NCBI GenBank assembly: GCA_029432795.1
Contig: JARNMJ010000003.1
Span: 62,001-126,000, forward strand
Origin: Pontiellaceae bacterium B12219
GTDB taxonomy: Bacteria; Verrucomicrobiota; Kiritimatiellia; Kiritimatiellales; Pontiellaceae
Direction: 5' to 3'
Length of the DNA: 64,000 nt
Within the stretch, counting starts at the first letter, position 1, and each line of letters opens with the position of its first letter. Shown here in pieces: positions 41,131 through 50,178 of this stretch. Made by a program: the position numbers and the translations under genes. The notes beneath the pieces were generated by a model. The model made no database searches. It had not been told where the DNA came from and saw only the letters and a list, made by a program, of their open reading frames with translations.

Positions 41131-42234
41131 TTACCGGTGGGCATCAGCAACCAAATAAGATGAATGCGGGGCCGGAATATTTTGTAAAAACCGGCCCATC
41201 TGTTCTGCCATAATCTGTATTAATGAGACTTGATAACATTGCCAGTCGGGCCTTTTCGCAGTTCCAGTCATTGGAAGCCGCTCGATGAGTCGGGGACCGA
41301 GTACCTTGGCGGAGGATGCGTAACGACCGGAAAAAATTATACGGTCAACCCCGTCCATTGCGGCCAGTGCCATGCCCACGCGCAGGAGGATGCGGTATTC
41401 GAGCACCTTCTTTGCGAGGGCGAGTTCAGTCTCTTCGGAAACAAGCACTTCCTCTATGGTTGCCGGCCGACCGGCCAGTGCCATCATTCCGCTTCGCTGC
41501 GTCAGTAGTTGATTCAGCTGCTCGGGGCCCCAGTTTTCCTCCCGGACGATGGTCAGTAATACACCGGAATCAATCTCTCCGCAGGAGGTTTGGCCGGGCA
41601 GCCCTTCCAGTGGAGTGGTGCCGCCGCTGACCATGAGTGGTTTTCCATCGAGAATGGCCGCAATTTCAGGGTGCGGTTCCAGACAAATGGAAATCACCTT
41701 TGCCGGGAGCTTCCCTTTTGTTCCAGAAAAAGAAGCTGCCGTACGGATGGCGGCTTCATGAAATAATCCGTGGTAACCAAAACGGCGAATGCCGGCACCA
41801 CCCAGCGCTTCCGGACTTATCGCGTAGAGGTATTCATGTGCCGGAAGTTTCGTGAAAAATGAGGTTTCGAAAAACAGTAAAACCGGTCTTTCCGGCAATC
41901 GTCTGGAACAGCATGCGATCAGTTCCAGCACCGATGGCAGGTGCATTGGCGCGGAAGATATCTGCGCCTTCAGTTTTTTTATGACGGTCGGCGTTGCTAT
42001 CTGGTGGGACTCGAACTGATTGCCGCCTGCCGCAACATGAATGCCAATGGCTTCAATCGGATGGATGTGTTGCGCCGGATTCAGGCGGGTGAGAATCTGT
42101 TCCAATGCGTCGTCGATGCTTAATTCTCCGCGGATGCCGGCAACGCATCCTTCTAAATCAGCGCCTCTTTTACGTGCCGGGAAAAACCCATAACACAGTG
42201 CGTTTGTTTCCTGCTTAAGTACTAACCGGTTCAT
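41131..42234 (-). CDS. Degenerate acetate-kinase paralogue
   Basis: I start at ATG 42234 (MNRLVLKQE) with AAGGAG 7 nt upstream, giving 367 aa. The fold matches acetate/propionate kinases: IRRFGYHGLFHEAAIR aligns with the RxxGFHGTSH motif, and TTPLEGLPGQTSCGEIDSG with the D-T-x-M-G/TPLEG block. But the N-terminal NCGSSS phosphate motif is missing, as are the two substrate Arg positions and the HLGSG loop. It is probably inactive or a partner or regulator of the enzyme encoded next to it. The start overlaps ackA by 20 nt, so the two are coupled. Confidence 0.85.
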   Translation of the reverse strand: MNRLVLKQETNALCYGFFPARKRGADLEGCVAGIRGELSIDDALEQILTRLNPAQHIHPIEAIGIHVAAGGNQFESHQIATPTVIKKLKAQISSAPMHLPSVLELIACCSRRLPERPVLLFFETSFFTKLPAHEYLYAISPEALGGAGIRRFGYHGLFHEAAIRTAASFSGTKGKLPAKVISICLEPHPEIAAILDGKPLMVSGGTTPLEGLPGQTSCGEIDSGVLLTIVREENWGPEQLNQLLTQRSGMMALAGRPATIEEVLVSEETELALAKKVLEYRILLRVGMALAAMDGVDRIIFSGRYASSAKVLGPRLIERLPMTGTAKRPDWQCYQVSLIQIMAEQMGRFLQNIPAPHSSYLVADAHR

Positions 42235-43471
42235 GGCCGAACTCCTTTTTCTGATCAATGGAGGCCGTTAACTCCGATTGAAGGGTTTGGTAAACCTGTC
42301 GTGCAATAGCCAGTTCTTCGTTCGTCTGAATTACCAGAATGCGGATGTGGCTGTTGTCAGAGGCGACATCACGGGGTAACGGCATCTTTTCTCGATTTTT
42401 CACTTCATTCAGCTCCACTCCAAAACAACGTAATCCTCGGCAAACCTGTTCTCTGACTGCTGCAACCTGCTCACCGATGGTATCGGTAAAAATCAGCGCA
42501 TCCGCTGTGCCGACCACCGCCAGGTAGGCACCAAGATATTTTCGGATTCGCCAGATATAGGCGGATGCTGCATCACGAATTGCGGGGTCGTCGACAGAGG
42601 GATCCGTTGATTCTGCCAGAACATCCCGGATATCTCCGGAAATACCGCTTAATCCCAGTACCCCGCTTTTGCGATTCAGCACCTGTTCGACAGCCGCTTC
42701 ACCTCCCGATAAACTGGTCATCAGGCTGAGAGTCAGGGCCGGATCGATATCTCCGCAGCGGGTACTCATAATCAAACCCTGCAGTGGGGAATAACCCATG
42801 GTGTTATCCATGCTGCGCCCGTTTTTTACTGCACATAGGCTGGCTCCGCCACTGCCAAGGTGGCAGCTGACTGCAGAAAGTTCAGCCGGCGGTTTTTTCA
42901 TAATCCGGGCGGCTTCCTTAACAACATACTGGTGGCTGGTTCCGTGAAATCCGTATTTACGCAATCCATATCGCTGACGGAGTTGTTTCGGGATCGCATA
43001 GGTATATGCTTCTTCGGGAATTGTTGCATGAAATGCGGTGTCAAAAACCGCAATCTGCGGCAGTTCGGGATATTCCCGGCTACAGCTGTGAATTAAATTA
43101 AGAGTTGGCGGATTATGCAATGGAGCCAGCTTGTTCAGGCCTTCGAGCTGCTTGATAGTTGCTTTGTTCATGTGGGTTGGCTGTGTAAACAATGATCCGC
43201 CGTGCACTGCGCGATGTCCCAGGGCGTCCGGCTCCAGCCCCGCAATTTTCAATAGATGCATCACCTCTCGGAATGCCGTGCCGTGGTCGGGCATATCGAC
43301 ATAATACACCTGCTTTGCATGTCCCGAAACGGTGTGATAAATTCGGGGACGTTCAGCGGTTGAAGGACCGACCCGCTGCGCTTCTCCCGCCGCCAGTTCC
43401 TCTTCGGCCGGAAAAGCGATCAGTCGATACTTCAGTGATGAACTTCCGCAATTAAAAACAAGTATATTCAT
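42215..43471 (-). CDS. ackA: Acetate kinase
   Basis: I start at ATG 43471 (MNILVFNCGSSSLKYRL) with GGAG 7 nt upstream, giving 418 aa, near the family norm. NCGSSS is the phosphate-binding signature. HRAVHGG, RKYGFHGTSHQYV, CHLGSGGASLCAV, DNTMGYSPLQGLIMSTRCGDIDP and the C-terminal IFTDTIGE block are all intact. It converts acetyl phosphate and ADP to acetate and ATP. It is second in a sigma-54 operon after an M20 hydrolase and is followed by a degenerate paralogue. No phosphotransacetylase gene is seen in the window. Confidence 0.95.
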   Translation of the reverse strand: MNILVFNCGSSSLKYRLIAFPAEEELAAGEAQRVGPSTAERPRIYHTVSGHAKQVYYVDMPDHGTAFREVMHLLKIAGLEPDALGHRAVHGGSLFTQPTHMNKATIKQLEGLNKLAPLHNPPTLNLIHSCSREYPELPQIAVFDTAFHATIPEEAYTYAIPKQLRQRYGLRKYGFHGTSHQYVVKEAARIMKKPPAELSAVSCHLGSGGASLCAVKNGRSMDNTMGYSPLQGLIMSTRCGDIDPALTLSLMTSLSGGEAAVEQVLNRKSGVLGLSGISGDIRDVLAESTDPSVDDPAIRDAASAYIWRIRKYLGAYLAVVGTADALIFTDTIGEQVAAVREQVCRGLRCFGVELNEVKNREKMPLPRDVASDNSHIRILVIQTNEELAIARQVYQTLQSELTASIDQKKEFGHEPVST

Positions 43472-43484
43472 TCCTACGCTCCGG

Positions 43485-44702
43485 TTAGATTTCATCCGTG
43501 GTCCAGCCACATACCGGTATTCCAATCAAGGCGTGAACAATGGAGGCTGTTCCGTATACCGTTTCCCGAATATCAGAACAGGATACCCGTTCATCCAGTG
43601 CGTGCGCCTGATTTTCGTCTCCGGGGCCATAGCCGATGGTGGGGATTCCATATTCGTTGACCAGTACTGCTCCGGCGGTGCCCATGCCGAGACGGCCAAG
43701 TTCCCATTTTCCTGTACGCACTTCGCAGTTTGCCGCTGCCAATGCCTGCCGGGCCCGTTCGATCAGCCGATTGAATGGATCTGTTGTCCAGGCATTGGAA
43801 ACGCGCCGAACGGTCACCGTTCGGCCGCTTTGGAGATTTTGCTGCTCTTCGTGCACTGCCACGGCTGTATGGATTCCGGGCAACCGGTTGACGGCGAGCT
43901 GAACATGCTGATCAATCTCATCCAGTACAGCTACGGCTGATTTTCCTTCTGTCACGCGTTGTGCCATGTGCAGGGTTTGGCAGGAATGTCCGGCGCCGGA
44001 AGACTGAATCGGTTCGATCTCACGGATTTCGGTCCAGGACGATTGATTGTTACCGGTTTGATAGCTGTCGGTAATCGATCGGGTTGCATCCTTCAGAAGT
44101 TCTGTTGCGGTTCCTTCAACCGCGATATCAACCTCGATCCAGCCGTCGTGACCGTAATAGAGCCCCATTCCGGTTGGTTCTCCCAGAATCGCATAGGTCG
44201 GCATGAGCCGGAGTGCGGGCAAGGTGTGTTCCAGCAAACCGCGAATTCCGATGCTTGCCCCGTTTTCCTCGGCAACAGTGGCGGCAACAACCAGATTACC
44301 GCGCAAGGGCAAAAGACTTCTTTGTAACAGTGCCCCTGTGTAAACCTGGGCAGCAAGACCGCCTTTACAGTCAGCGGCGCCTTCGCCGTGCAGATAACCG
44401 TTTTCCAGTTTCCCATCATACGGAGGGGTCTTCCAGTTTTCTTCTCTGGAGGGATTCACGGTATCCATGTGGCTGTTCAGCAGAACGGTCGGAGCTGACT
44501 CTTGTCCAAAGAGGATGCCGATCACATTGCCGTAATCATCCCGCGTGACCTGATCGTATCCGATTCGTTGCATTTCCTGTTCAATGCAGTCCGCAATATA
44601 CGTTTCGTTCAGGCTGTTGCTCGGTGTTTGAATTAATCGCTGGGCAAAATCGATTTCCTGTTTATAGAGTCCGCTGTTTTTTCCTTTAAGGATCGCATGC
44701 AT
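43485..44702 (-). CDS. M20-family metallohydrolase (YgeY-like)
   Basis: This 405-aa zinc hydrolase has the M20/ArgE-DapE ligand set: His and Asp in LLNSHMDTV, Asp in GEGAADCKGG, Glu-Glu in VAEENG, Glu in ILGEPTG, and a C-terminal His in ENQAHALDERVS. The middle contains the dimerisation insert. The wording 'EENGAS' and GEPTGMGLYYGHDGWIEVDI is closest to YgeY-type enzymes, which act on small N-acyl or carbamoyl compounds. The substrate is not fixed by sequence. It opens the sigma-54 operon: AGGAG lies 7 nt before the ATG and the promoter 44-59 nt upstream. Confidence 0.9.
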   Translation of the reverse strand: MHAILKGKNSGLYKQEIDFAQRLIQTPSNSLNETYIADCIEQEMQRIGYDQVTRDDYGNVIGILFGQESAPTVLLNSHMDTVNPSREENWKTPPYDGKLENGYLHGEGAADCKGGLAAQVYTGALLQRSLLPLRGNLVVAATVAEENGASIGIRGLLEHTLPALRLMPTYAILGEPTGMGLYYGHDGWIEVDIAVEGTATELLKDATRSITDSYQTGNNQSSWTEIREIEPIQSSGAGHSCQTLHMAQRVTEGKSAVAVLDEIDQHVQLAVNRLPGIHTAVAVHEEQQNLQSGRTVTVRRVSNAWTTDPFNRLIERARQALAAANCEVRTGKWELGRLGMGTAGAVLVNEYGIPTIGYGPGDENQAHALDERVSCSDIRETVYGTASIVHALIGIPVCGWTTDEI

Positions 44703-44745
44703 GGTTTGTCTCCTATTCTGTTTAATTTTGTGACGACTCCATTAA

Positions 44746-44761
44746 TGCATATATCGAGCCA
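44746..44761 (-). promoter_or_regulatory. Sigma-54 promoter (-24/-12) of the M20-acetate kinase operon
   Basis: On the minus strand TGGCTCGATATATGCA matches TGGCACG-N4-TTGCW at 12 of 14 ... the GG and GC are exactly spaced. It lies 44 bp before the operon ATG and faces away from the divergent sigma-54 activator gene. Confidence 0.85.
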
Positions 44762-44837
44762 GCGATTCTTTGTCGGTGCATCCTTTTTGATGGGAGGTTG
44801 TTAGGTGGATTTATTGAATTGTACGATTATGAAGTAA

Positions 44838-44854
44838 CATTTCATTGTGAAATG
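44838..44854. promoter_or_regulatory. Candidate upstream activating site (inverted repeat)
   Basis: CATTTCA-TTG-TGAAATG is a perfect 17-bp inverted repeat, followed by two more ATTTCA half-sites up to about 44876. It lies about 80-90 bp upstream of the sigma-54 promoter, where XylR-type activators bind, and just before the activator gene. Confidence 0.65.
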
Positions 44855-44879
44855 AATGATTTCATTTCAATATGCTTAT

Positions 44880-46502
44880 ATGAAAGCCAAGGAACTTCAA
44901 TTGAACGAATTAATCTGTTTTTCCGACGGATTAATCAGCCTGCAGGGAAGGCGTCTGATTCTGCATGATATCCGGGCGTTTGCTCATCTGCGCAAGGATC
45001 TGCTGAAAGGGGTCGGTTCGGTGCCGGCCCGGAAAATATTAACCCGTTTCGGCTATTTCCAAGGTCAGGAAGATGCCGCGGCCATGAAACGAATTTTCGA
45101 TTGGGATAATTTGGAAGAATGGCTGCGGGCGGGGCCGGTTATGCAATCGTTACAGGGGCTTGCGAAGGTGACGGTGGATGCTTTTTCGCTGGATTCTGCA
45201 AAAAAACAGCTGAACATGAAAGTTTCATGGCGAAATTCCAGCGAAGCCAACGAGCATCTCGCTGAGCATGATGCTGCGGAATCGCCGGTCTGCTGGACGC
45301 TGGCGGGTTATGCCAGTGGATACGCCTCCTTCTGTCTTGGAAAAGAGGTGGTATTTATCGAGGAAGACTGTCTTGCGACCGGCAATAAGCTGTGTACTGC
45401 GACAGGTCGGGATGTTGATTCGTGGGGGCGGGAGCTGGATGAGCATCGCACCTACTTTCGGGAAGTTGAAATTGGAGGGGAAATTCTCAAGTTATCTGAA
45501 GAGCTGAAACAGAAAGAACTGAAGCTGGCCCGGCAGAGCCGGAAAATGAACCTGCTGGAAGGAAAAAATCAGTCCGCATTTTTTGAAGTGCACAGTGCCG
45601 CATTCGAGCAAGTCATCAATTTGGCCACGCGGGTGGCCCGTTATGATTCATCTGTCGTGATCACCGGTGAAAGCGGTGTCGGGAAAGAAATTCTGGCCCG
45701 GCATATTCACCGCAGTTCGAACCGTTCTGAAAATTCGTTTGTGGCGGTTAATTGCGCGGCATTGCCGGAGGCGCTTCTCAACAGCGAGCTGTTCGGGCAC
45801 AAGGCCGGTTCCTTTACCGGAGCCCAGAATGATCGAATCGGTCTGTTTGAAGAGGCTGACGGCGGGACTATTTTTCTCGATGAGATCGGAGAAATACCGG
45901 TTGCGCTCCAGACCAAACTGTTGCGGGCGCTTCAGGAGCGGGAAGTCATCCGCGTCGGCGAAAATCGTCCGCGCAAGGTGGACGTCCGTATTCTGGCAGC
46001 AACCAACCGCAATCTGGCCCGGTCTGTTCAGGAAGGCACCTTCCGGGAGGACCTTTATTACCGGTTGCGGGTCATCGAAATTGAAATCCCGCCTTTGCGA
46101 AAACGTACGGAGGATATTCTTCCGCTGGCGCGATATTTTATGAACCGGTTTTCGGAGCGGTTCGGGAAGTCCAACTTGCATCTGGATGCAAAGTGTCTGA
46201 ACTATTTATTGGCCTATCATTGGCCCGGTAATGTTCGGGAGCTCGAGAACGCGATGGAACGGGCGGTTGTGCTATGCAGTAAAAAAGCCATTCTGCCCGA
46301 ACATCTTCCTCCGGGGATTCTGCACCCGAACATCGAAGCCGGTCCCGCTCCGTTTCGGCTGCAACGTTCGCTGGCCGAAGTGGAGTCCGAACATATTCAG
46401 CGGGTGCTGGAATGGGCCGGAGGCAATAAATCCCGTACCGCGAAAATTCTCGGGATCAGTACTGCAACCCTCTGGCGAAAATTGAAAGCCATAACGCCAT
46501 AA
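44880..46502 (+). CDS. XylR-type sigma-54 transcriptional activator
   Basis: I start at ATG 44880 (MKAKELQLNELICF); an in-frame ATG at 44856 is possible. The 540-aa protein has an XylR_N-like input domain (DGLISLQGRRLIL ... GRLGYFQG-type RFGYFQGQEDAA, residues 1-120) and V4R-like segment (VCWTLAGYASGYASFCLGKEV), usually sensing small ligands. The AAA+ domain (about 250-470) has GESGVGKE, a GSFTGA loop in place of GAFTGA, GGTIFLDEIGE and WPGNVRELENA. A Fis-type HTH ends it (GNKSRTAKILGISTATLWRKL). It is divergent from the M20-ackA operon and likely activates it. Confidence 0.92.
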   Translation: MKAKELQLNELICFSDGLISLQGRRLILHDIRAFAHLRKDLLKGVGSVPARKILTRFGYFQGQEDAAAMKRIFDWDNLEEWLRAGPVMQSLQGLAKVTVDAFSLDSAKKQLNMKVSWRNSSEANEHLAEHDAAESPVCWTLAGYASGYASFCLGKEVVFIEEDCLATGNKLCTATGRDVDSWGRELDEHRTYFREVEIGGEILKLSEELKQKELKLARQSRKMNLLEGKNQSAFFEVHSAAFEQVINLATRVARYDSSVVITGESGVGKEILARHIHRSSNRSENSFVAVNCAALPEALLNSELFGHKAGSFTGAQNDRIGLFEEADGGTIFLDEIGEIPVALQTKLLRALQEREVIRVGENRPRKVDVRILAATNRNLARSVQEGTFREDLYYRLRVIEIEIPPLRKRTEDILPLARYFMNRFSERFGKSNLHLDAKCLNYLLAYHWPGNVRELENAMERAVVLCSKKAILPEHLPPGILHPNIEAGPAPFRLQRSLAEVESEHIQRVLEWAGGNKSRTAKILGISTATLWRKLKAITP

Positions 46503-46542
46503 GGATCTGTCCCAATAGATCGGAGCTGTTGTTATGCACCTT

Positions 46543-46557
46543 TTCCATGGATTGGAA
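46543..46557. repeat. Palindrome TTCC-ATGGA-TTGGAA variant
   Basis: TTCCATGGATTGGAA, a member of the TTCCAATGGTTGGAA family found across 46.5-52.1 kb, in the gap between two convergent genes. Confidence 0.55.
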
Positions 46558-46590
46558 AAAATACGGGCGGACCTGAAGGCCCGCCCGTGG
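46554..46590 (-). terminator. Terminator of the EF-G-like gene
   Basis: ACGGGCGG and CCGCCCGT form an 8-bp stem. On the minus strand it is followed by ATTTTTT. It lies between convergent genes, 45 bp past the EF-G-like stop. Confidence 0.85.
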
Positions 46591-46594
46591 GGTG

Positions 46595-46609
46595 TTCCAG
46601 AGGTTGGAA
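46595..46609. repeat. Palindrome variant TTCCAGAGGTTGGAA
   Basis: Another member of the TTCCAATGGTTGGAA family, just downstream of the EF-G-like gene stop. Confidence 0.5.
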
Positions 46610-46634
46610 CGGTTATTTTTGTTTTCTCTCTTTT

Positions 46635-48668
46635 TTATTCCTCTTTTGCAAGCTTTGCCGCCTCGATGACTTTCGCGGCCATATGGGCCGGAACCGGTTC
46701 ATAGCGGGAAAAGTCCATTTCGAAGGATCCCTGTCCGCTGGTGATGGAACGCAGCTCGGAGCAGAATTTAAACATCTCCGCCTGAGGTACATCCGCCGTA
46801 ATGACCTGAAGCCCGTCTTCGGGGCCCATGCCGAGAATGCGCCCGCGCTTGGTATTGAGCAACCCTGAGATATCGCCCATGAATTGATCGGGTACGATGA
46901 CTTTGACCGACATGATCGGTTCGAGGAGAACAGGATTGGATTTCTCGATGGCTTCGTGCAATGAGCGGGCACTGGCAATTTTGAAGGCGACTTCGGACGA
47001 GTCGACATCGTGATAAGAACCATCGTAAAGCTCGACATGCACATTGATGACTTCGGAACCGACGAGCGGGCCGTTGGTGAGGCCTTCTATAAATCCTTTT
47101 TCACAGGCCGGAACAAAGTTTCCGGGAATGGAACCTCCGACCAATTTGTTAACAAACCACTCTTCTTCGGACGGATCTTTCGGGCGAATGCGAATGTAGG
47201 TTTCGCCGTATTGGCCACGACCGCCGGATTGCTTTTTGTGTTTGTAGTGCCCTTCTCCGGAACCGGTGATGGTTTCTTTATAGGCAACCTTCGGGGTGTG
47301 ATGGGTCATTTCGATGTTAGAACGGTTTTTAATGTGTTCCAGTGTGACGTCGAGATGCATATCGCCCATGCCCCAGAGTACGAGTTCGTGGGTTTCGGGA
47401 TCGTGGACCAGTTTGGTGGAAGGGTCTTCGTCGGTTGCGCGGTGCAGGGCCTGACCGATCTTGTCGGCGTCGGCTTTGTTTTTCGGTTCAACTGCGTAGG
47501 CGGCAACAGGCGAGGGGAAGACGATCGGCTCAAACTTGATTTCGCTTCCGAGGGAGCACAGTGAATCATTGAGATAGGTATGCTTCAATTTGGTGAGAGC
47601 AACAATGTCGCCGGCTTTGGCTTCGGAGGCTTCGATGGTCTTTTTCCCATCCACATAAAGGATCGTGCTGATTTTTTCCTTCTGATTTTTGGTGGTGTTA
47701 TAAATTTCCATGCCGGGCTTGAGTACGCCGCTGTAGATCCGGATAAAGGTGAGCTGGCCAATGAAGGCGTCGTTGTAGCAACGCCATACCTGGCCGGAAA
47801 AGGGCTGGTCCTCTTCTGCAGAGATCTGATTTCCTTCCGCGCAGCTCACGGGGTAGTCGTGCGGCGAGGGGAATAGGCGGCTGATGGAATCCATAGTTTC
47901 TTTTACGCCCATATCGGATTTAACGGAAGTGGCGAACACAGGAATGAGATGTGCATCGTGCACGGATTTACGCAAGCCTTCCGAAAATTCGTCGGCGGTG
48001 AGTTCCTGCCCTTCGAAATATTTTTCCATAAGGGTGTCGTCGGTTTCGGCGGCGAGTTCGATCAGATGGTCTTTAATGGATTTAACGTGGTCTTTCAGAT
48101 CGTCGGGAACCTGATCGGCCGGGGTGTTGAGAATATCGAGTGCTTTTCCGTCGGAGGTCGGAAGCACCATCGGAATGCAACGTCCATCCCCCCAGCGTTC
48201 TTTGATTTCCAATAGCGTGTTGTCAAAATCGGTATCGTCTTTGTCGAGGCAGGTGATGGCAATGCCGCGGGGCAGGTTGCGCTTTTCTGCTGACTTCCAT
48301 GCGCGCTGAGTGCCGACCTGAATGCCGGCGGAGGCGTCGACGGTGATGAGGGCGGCGTCGGTGATTTCCGCCGCGCAGATCTTCTGGCCGATAAAGTCGG
48401 CGAAGCCGGGGGTATCAATCATCACGAGACGGCGGATTTTTCGTGAAGCGGCCGTATAGACGCCGTCAAAGGGTTTGGCCCAAATGGTGATTCCGTGTGC
48501 TTTTTCTTCTTCAGTCCAATCTGCCACACTGGTGCCGTTTTCCGGAGAACCCATGCGATCAACCTGGCCGAGCTTAAACAGAATGCTGTCGATCAATGAG
48601 GTTTTCCCGCTACCAGTGTGGCCCATTAGGGCGAAGTTGCGGACATTATCAATGGGAATATTTTTCAT
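46635..48668 (-). CDS. EF-G-like translational GTPase (FusA2 type)
   Basis: I start at ATG 48668 (MKNIPIDNVRNFALMG) with an AGAGG site upstream, giving 677 aa. GTPase motifs are GHTGSGKTS (G1), a switch-I EEEKAHGITI (G2) and DTPGF (G3). In place of NKxD the G4 reads CLDKDD. The C-terminal domains follow the EF-G pattern (KQSGGRGQYGE, IPGNFVPACEKGFIEGL, HDVDSSEVAFKIA, VPQAEMFKFCSELRS). Such second EF-G proteins act in ribosome recycling or stress roles, or are of unknown function. A Ser in the conserved RGITI is replaced by His (AHGITI). It stands alone and convergent with the sigma-54 activator gene. Confidence 0.88.
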   Translation of the reverse strand: MKNIPIDNVRNFALMGHTGSGKTSLIDSILFKLGQVDRMGSPENGTSVADWTEEEKAHGITIWAKPFDGVYTAASRKIRRLVMIDTPGFADFIGQKICAAEITDAALITVDASAGIQVGTQRAWKSAEKRNLPRGIAITCLDKDDTDFDNTLLEIKERWGDGRCIPMVLPTSDGKALDILNTPADQVPDDLKDHVKSIKDHLIELAAETDDTLMEKYFEGQELTADEFSEGLRKSVHDAHLIPVFATSVKSDMGVKETMDSISRLFPSPHDYPVSCAEGNQISAEEDQPFSGQVWRCYNDAFIGQLTFIRIYSGVLKPGMEIYNTTKNQKEKISTILYVDGKKTIEASEAKAGDIVALTKLKHTYLNDSLCSLGSEIKFEPIVFPSPVAAYAVEPKNKADADKIGQALHRATDEDPSTKLVHDPETHELVLWGMGDMHLDVTLEHIKNRSNIEMTHHTPKVAYKETITGSGEGHYKHKKQSGGRGQYGETYIRIRPKDPSEEEWFVNKLVGGSIPGNFVPACEKGFIEGLTNGPLVGSEVINVHVELYDGSYHDVDSSEVAFKIASARSLHEAIEKSNPVLLEPIMSVKVIVPDQFMGDISGLLNTKRGRILGMGPEDGLQVITADVPQAEMFKFCSELRSITSGQGSFEMDFSRYEPVPAHMAAKVIEAAKLAKEE

Positions 48669-48891
48669 AGTTCCTCTCCGGTTTGTGTTGCTGAATCCCA
48701 GGTCCTTCTGGTGCACGCGCAGCATACGAAGCGGGATGCTTCAAAAAATACCTGCCAGCGATAGGCTTTTCAATCCTTTTCCCGAACAACCCCGTTATTA
48801 ATAGGTAAAAACCATTCGTCGCTTCGAAGGATTCGGTGGCATGGGAATCATTTTGCTCTAAATCGTTTTGCTATACGGAACCGGCTCATTC

Positions 48892-50160
48892 ATGCTTTTC
48901 CGACCTATGAAAAACAAAACATCCAGATTAGAACTCATGGCGCCGGCCGGTTCCTATGCCTCGCTTTCCGCCGCTATTCGCGGCGGGGCCGACTCCATTT
49001 ATTTCGGCGTCGATAAGCTTAATATGCGCTCACGCGCCGCCAGTCCGTTTTCGTTGAGTGATTTAAAACGTATTTCGCGTATCTGCCGCTGGTGCGGCGT
49101 GAAGTCGTATCTGGCGCTGAATGTGATCGTCTATGATGACGAGCTCGAAATTATGCGCGAGGTCTGCGATGCCGCCAAAGCCGCCAATTTGAGTGCCATC
49201 ATCGCCTCCGACATTTCCGCCATTGAATATGCCCACACCATTGGCCTCGAAGTGCATATTTCGGTGCAGGCCAATGTTTCAAACCTTGGAGCGGTAAAAT
49301 TCTATGCTCGGTACGCCGATGTTATGGTGCTGGCCCGCGAGTTGACGCTGGAGCAGATTTCGGCCATTGGAAATGCGATTAAGGAACAGGACATCCGCGG
49401 ACCAAACGGAGAGTTGGTGAAAATTGAACTGTTTGCCCACGGCGCGCTTTGTGTTGCGATTTCCGGCAAATGTTATATGAGCCTCGGGTGCTACAACAAA
49501 TCGGCCAACCGGGGCTCCTGTTTCCAAAACTGTCGGCGCGCATATCGTCTGGTCGATGTGGAAACCGGCGACGAGCTGGAGGTGCAGAACCAATATATTA
49601 TGTCGCCGAAAGATCTCTGCACCCTGCCGCACCTCGATAAATTGGCTGAAGCGGGAGTTTCGGTCTATAAACTCGAAGGGCGCGCCCGCACTGCCCAATA
49701 TGTCAGCACCGTCACCAAAGCTTACCGTGCCGGACTCGACGCGGTGGAAGACGAAACCTTCAATCCCGAAAACTTCCAACCTTTGGAAGCCGGATTAGCG
49801 GAAGTGTTTAATCGCGGATTCTGGGATGGCGGCTACTATTGCGGCGAAAAGATGGGCGAGTGGGCCGCCAGCGGTCATTCGCAGGCGACGGTAAAGCGCG
49901 TCGAGCTTGGGCACGTTACCAATTATTTTGCCAAAATCGGCGTTGTTGAATTCAAGCTCTGGCAAAAAGAACTGCTGCCCGGCAGTAAAATTCTGATTGA
50001 AGGTCCAACCACCGGAGCGGTCCAGTTGCAGCTGGATTCATTGCGCGTTGCCGGCAAACCCGCCGACAAAGCCGTTAAAAACGATATGGTCACCTTCGCC
50101 CTCCCCGAAAAAGTCCGACGCCAGGATAAGGTGTTCCTGCTTCAGCCGGTGGAAAGTTAG
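48892..50160 (+). CDS. Peptidase U32-family protein (TrhP/YegQ-like)
   Basis: The start is uncertain between 48892 (MLFRPMKNK) and 48907. I prefer the first, and the product is 418-422 aa. LELMAPAGSYASLSAAIRGGADSIYFGVDKLNMR is the N-terminal signature of U32 proteins. The metal/iron-sulfur Cys cluster lies at GKCYMSLGCYNKSANRGSCFQNCRR. YKLEGRARTAQYV and the C-terminal domain fit YegQ-type members, which act in tRNA wobble-uridine hydroxylation. Assignment to that function rather than to protease is from family knowledge. It is divergent from the EF-G-like gene. Confidence 0.88.
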   Translation: MLFRPMKNKTSRLELMAPAGSYASLSAAIRGGADSIYFGVDKLNMRSRAASPFSLSDLKRISRICRWCGVKSYLALNVIVYDDELEIMREVCDAAKAANLSAIIASDISAIEYAHTIGLEVHISVQANVSNLGAVKFYARYADVMVLARELTLEQISAIGNAIKEQDIRGPNGELVKIELFAHGALCVAISGKCYMSLGCYNKSANRGSCFQNCRRAYRLVDVETGDELEVQNQYIMSPKDLCTLPHLDKLAEAGVSVYKLEGRARTAQYVSTVTKAYRAGLDAVEDETFNPENFQPLEAGLAEVFNRGFWDGGYYCGEKMGEWAASGHSQATVKRVELGHVTNYFAKIGVVEFKLWQKELLPGSKILIEGPTTGAVQLQLDSLRVAGKPADKAVKNDMVTFALPEKVRRQDKVFLLQPVES

Positions 50161-50178
50161 CGGGAGGCTTAGTTTCAT

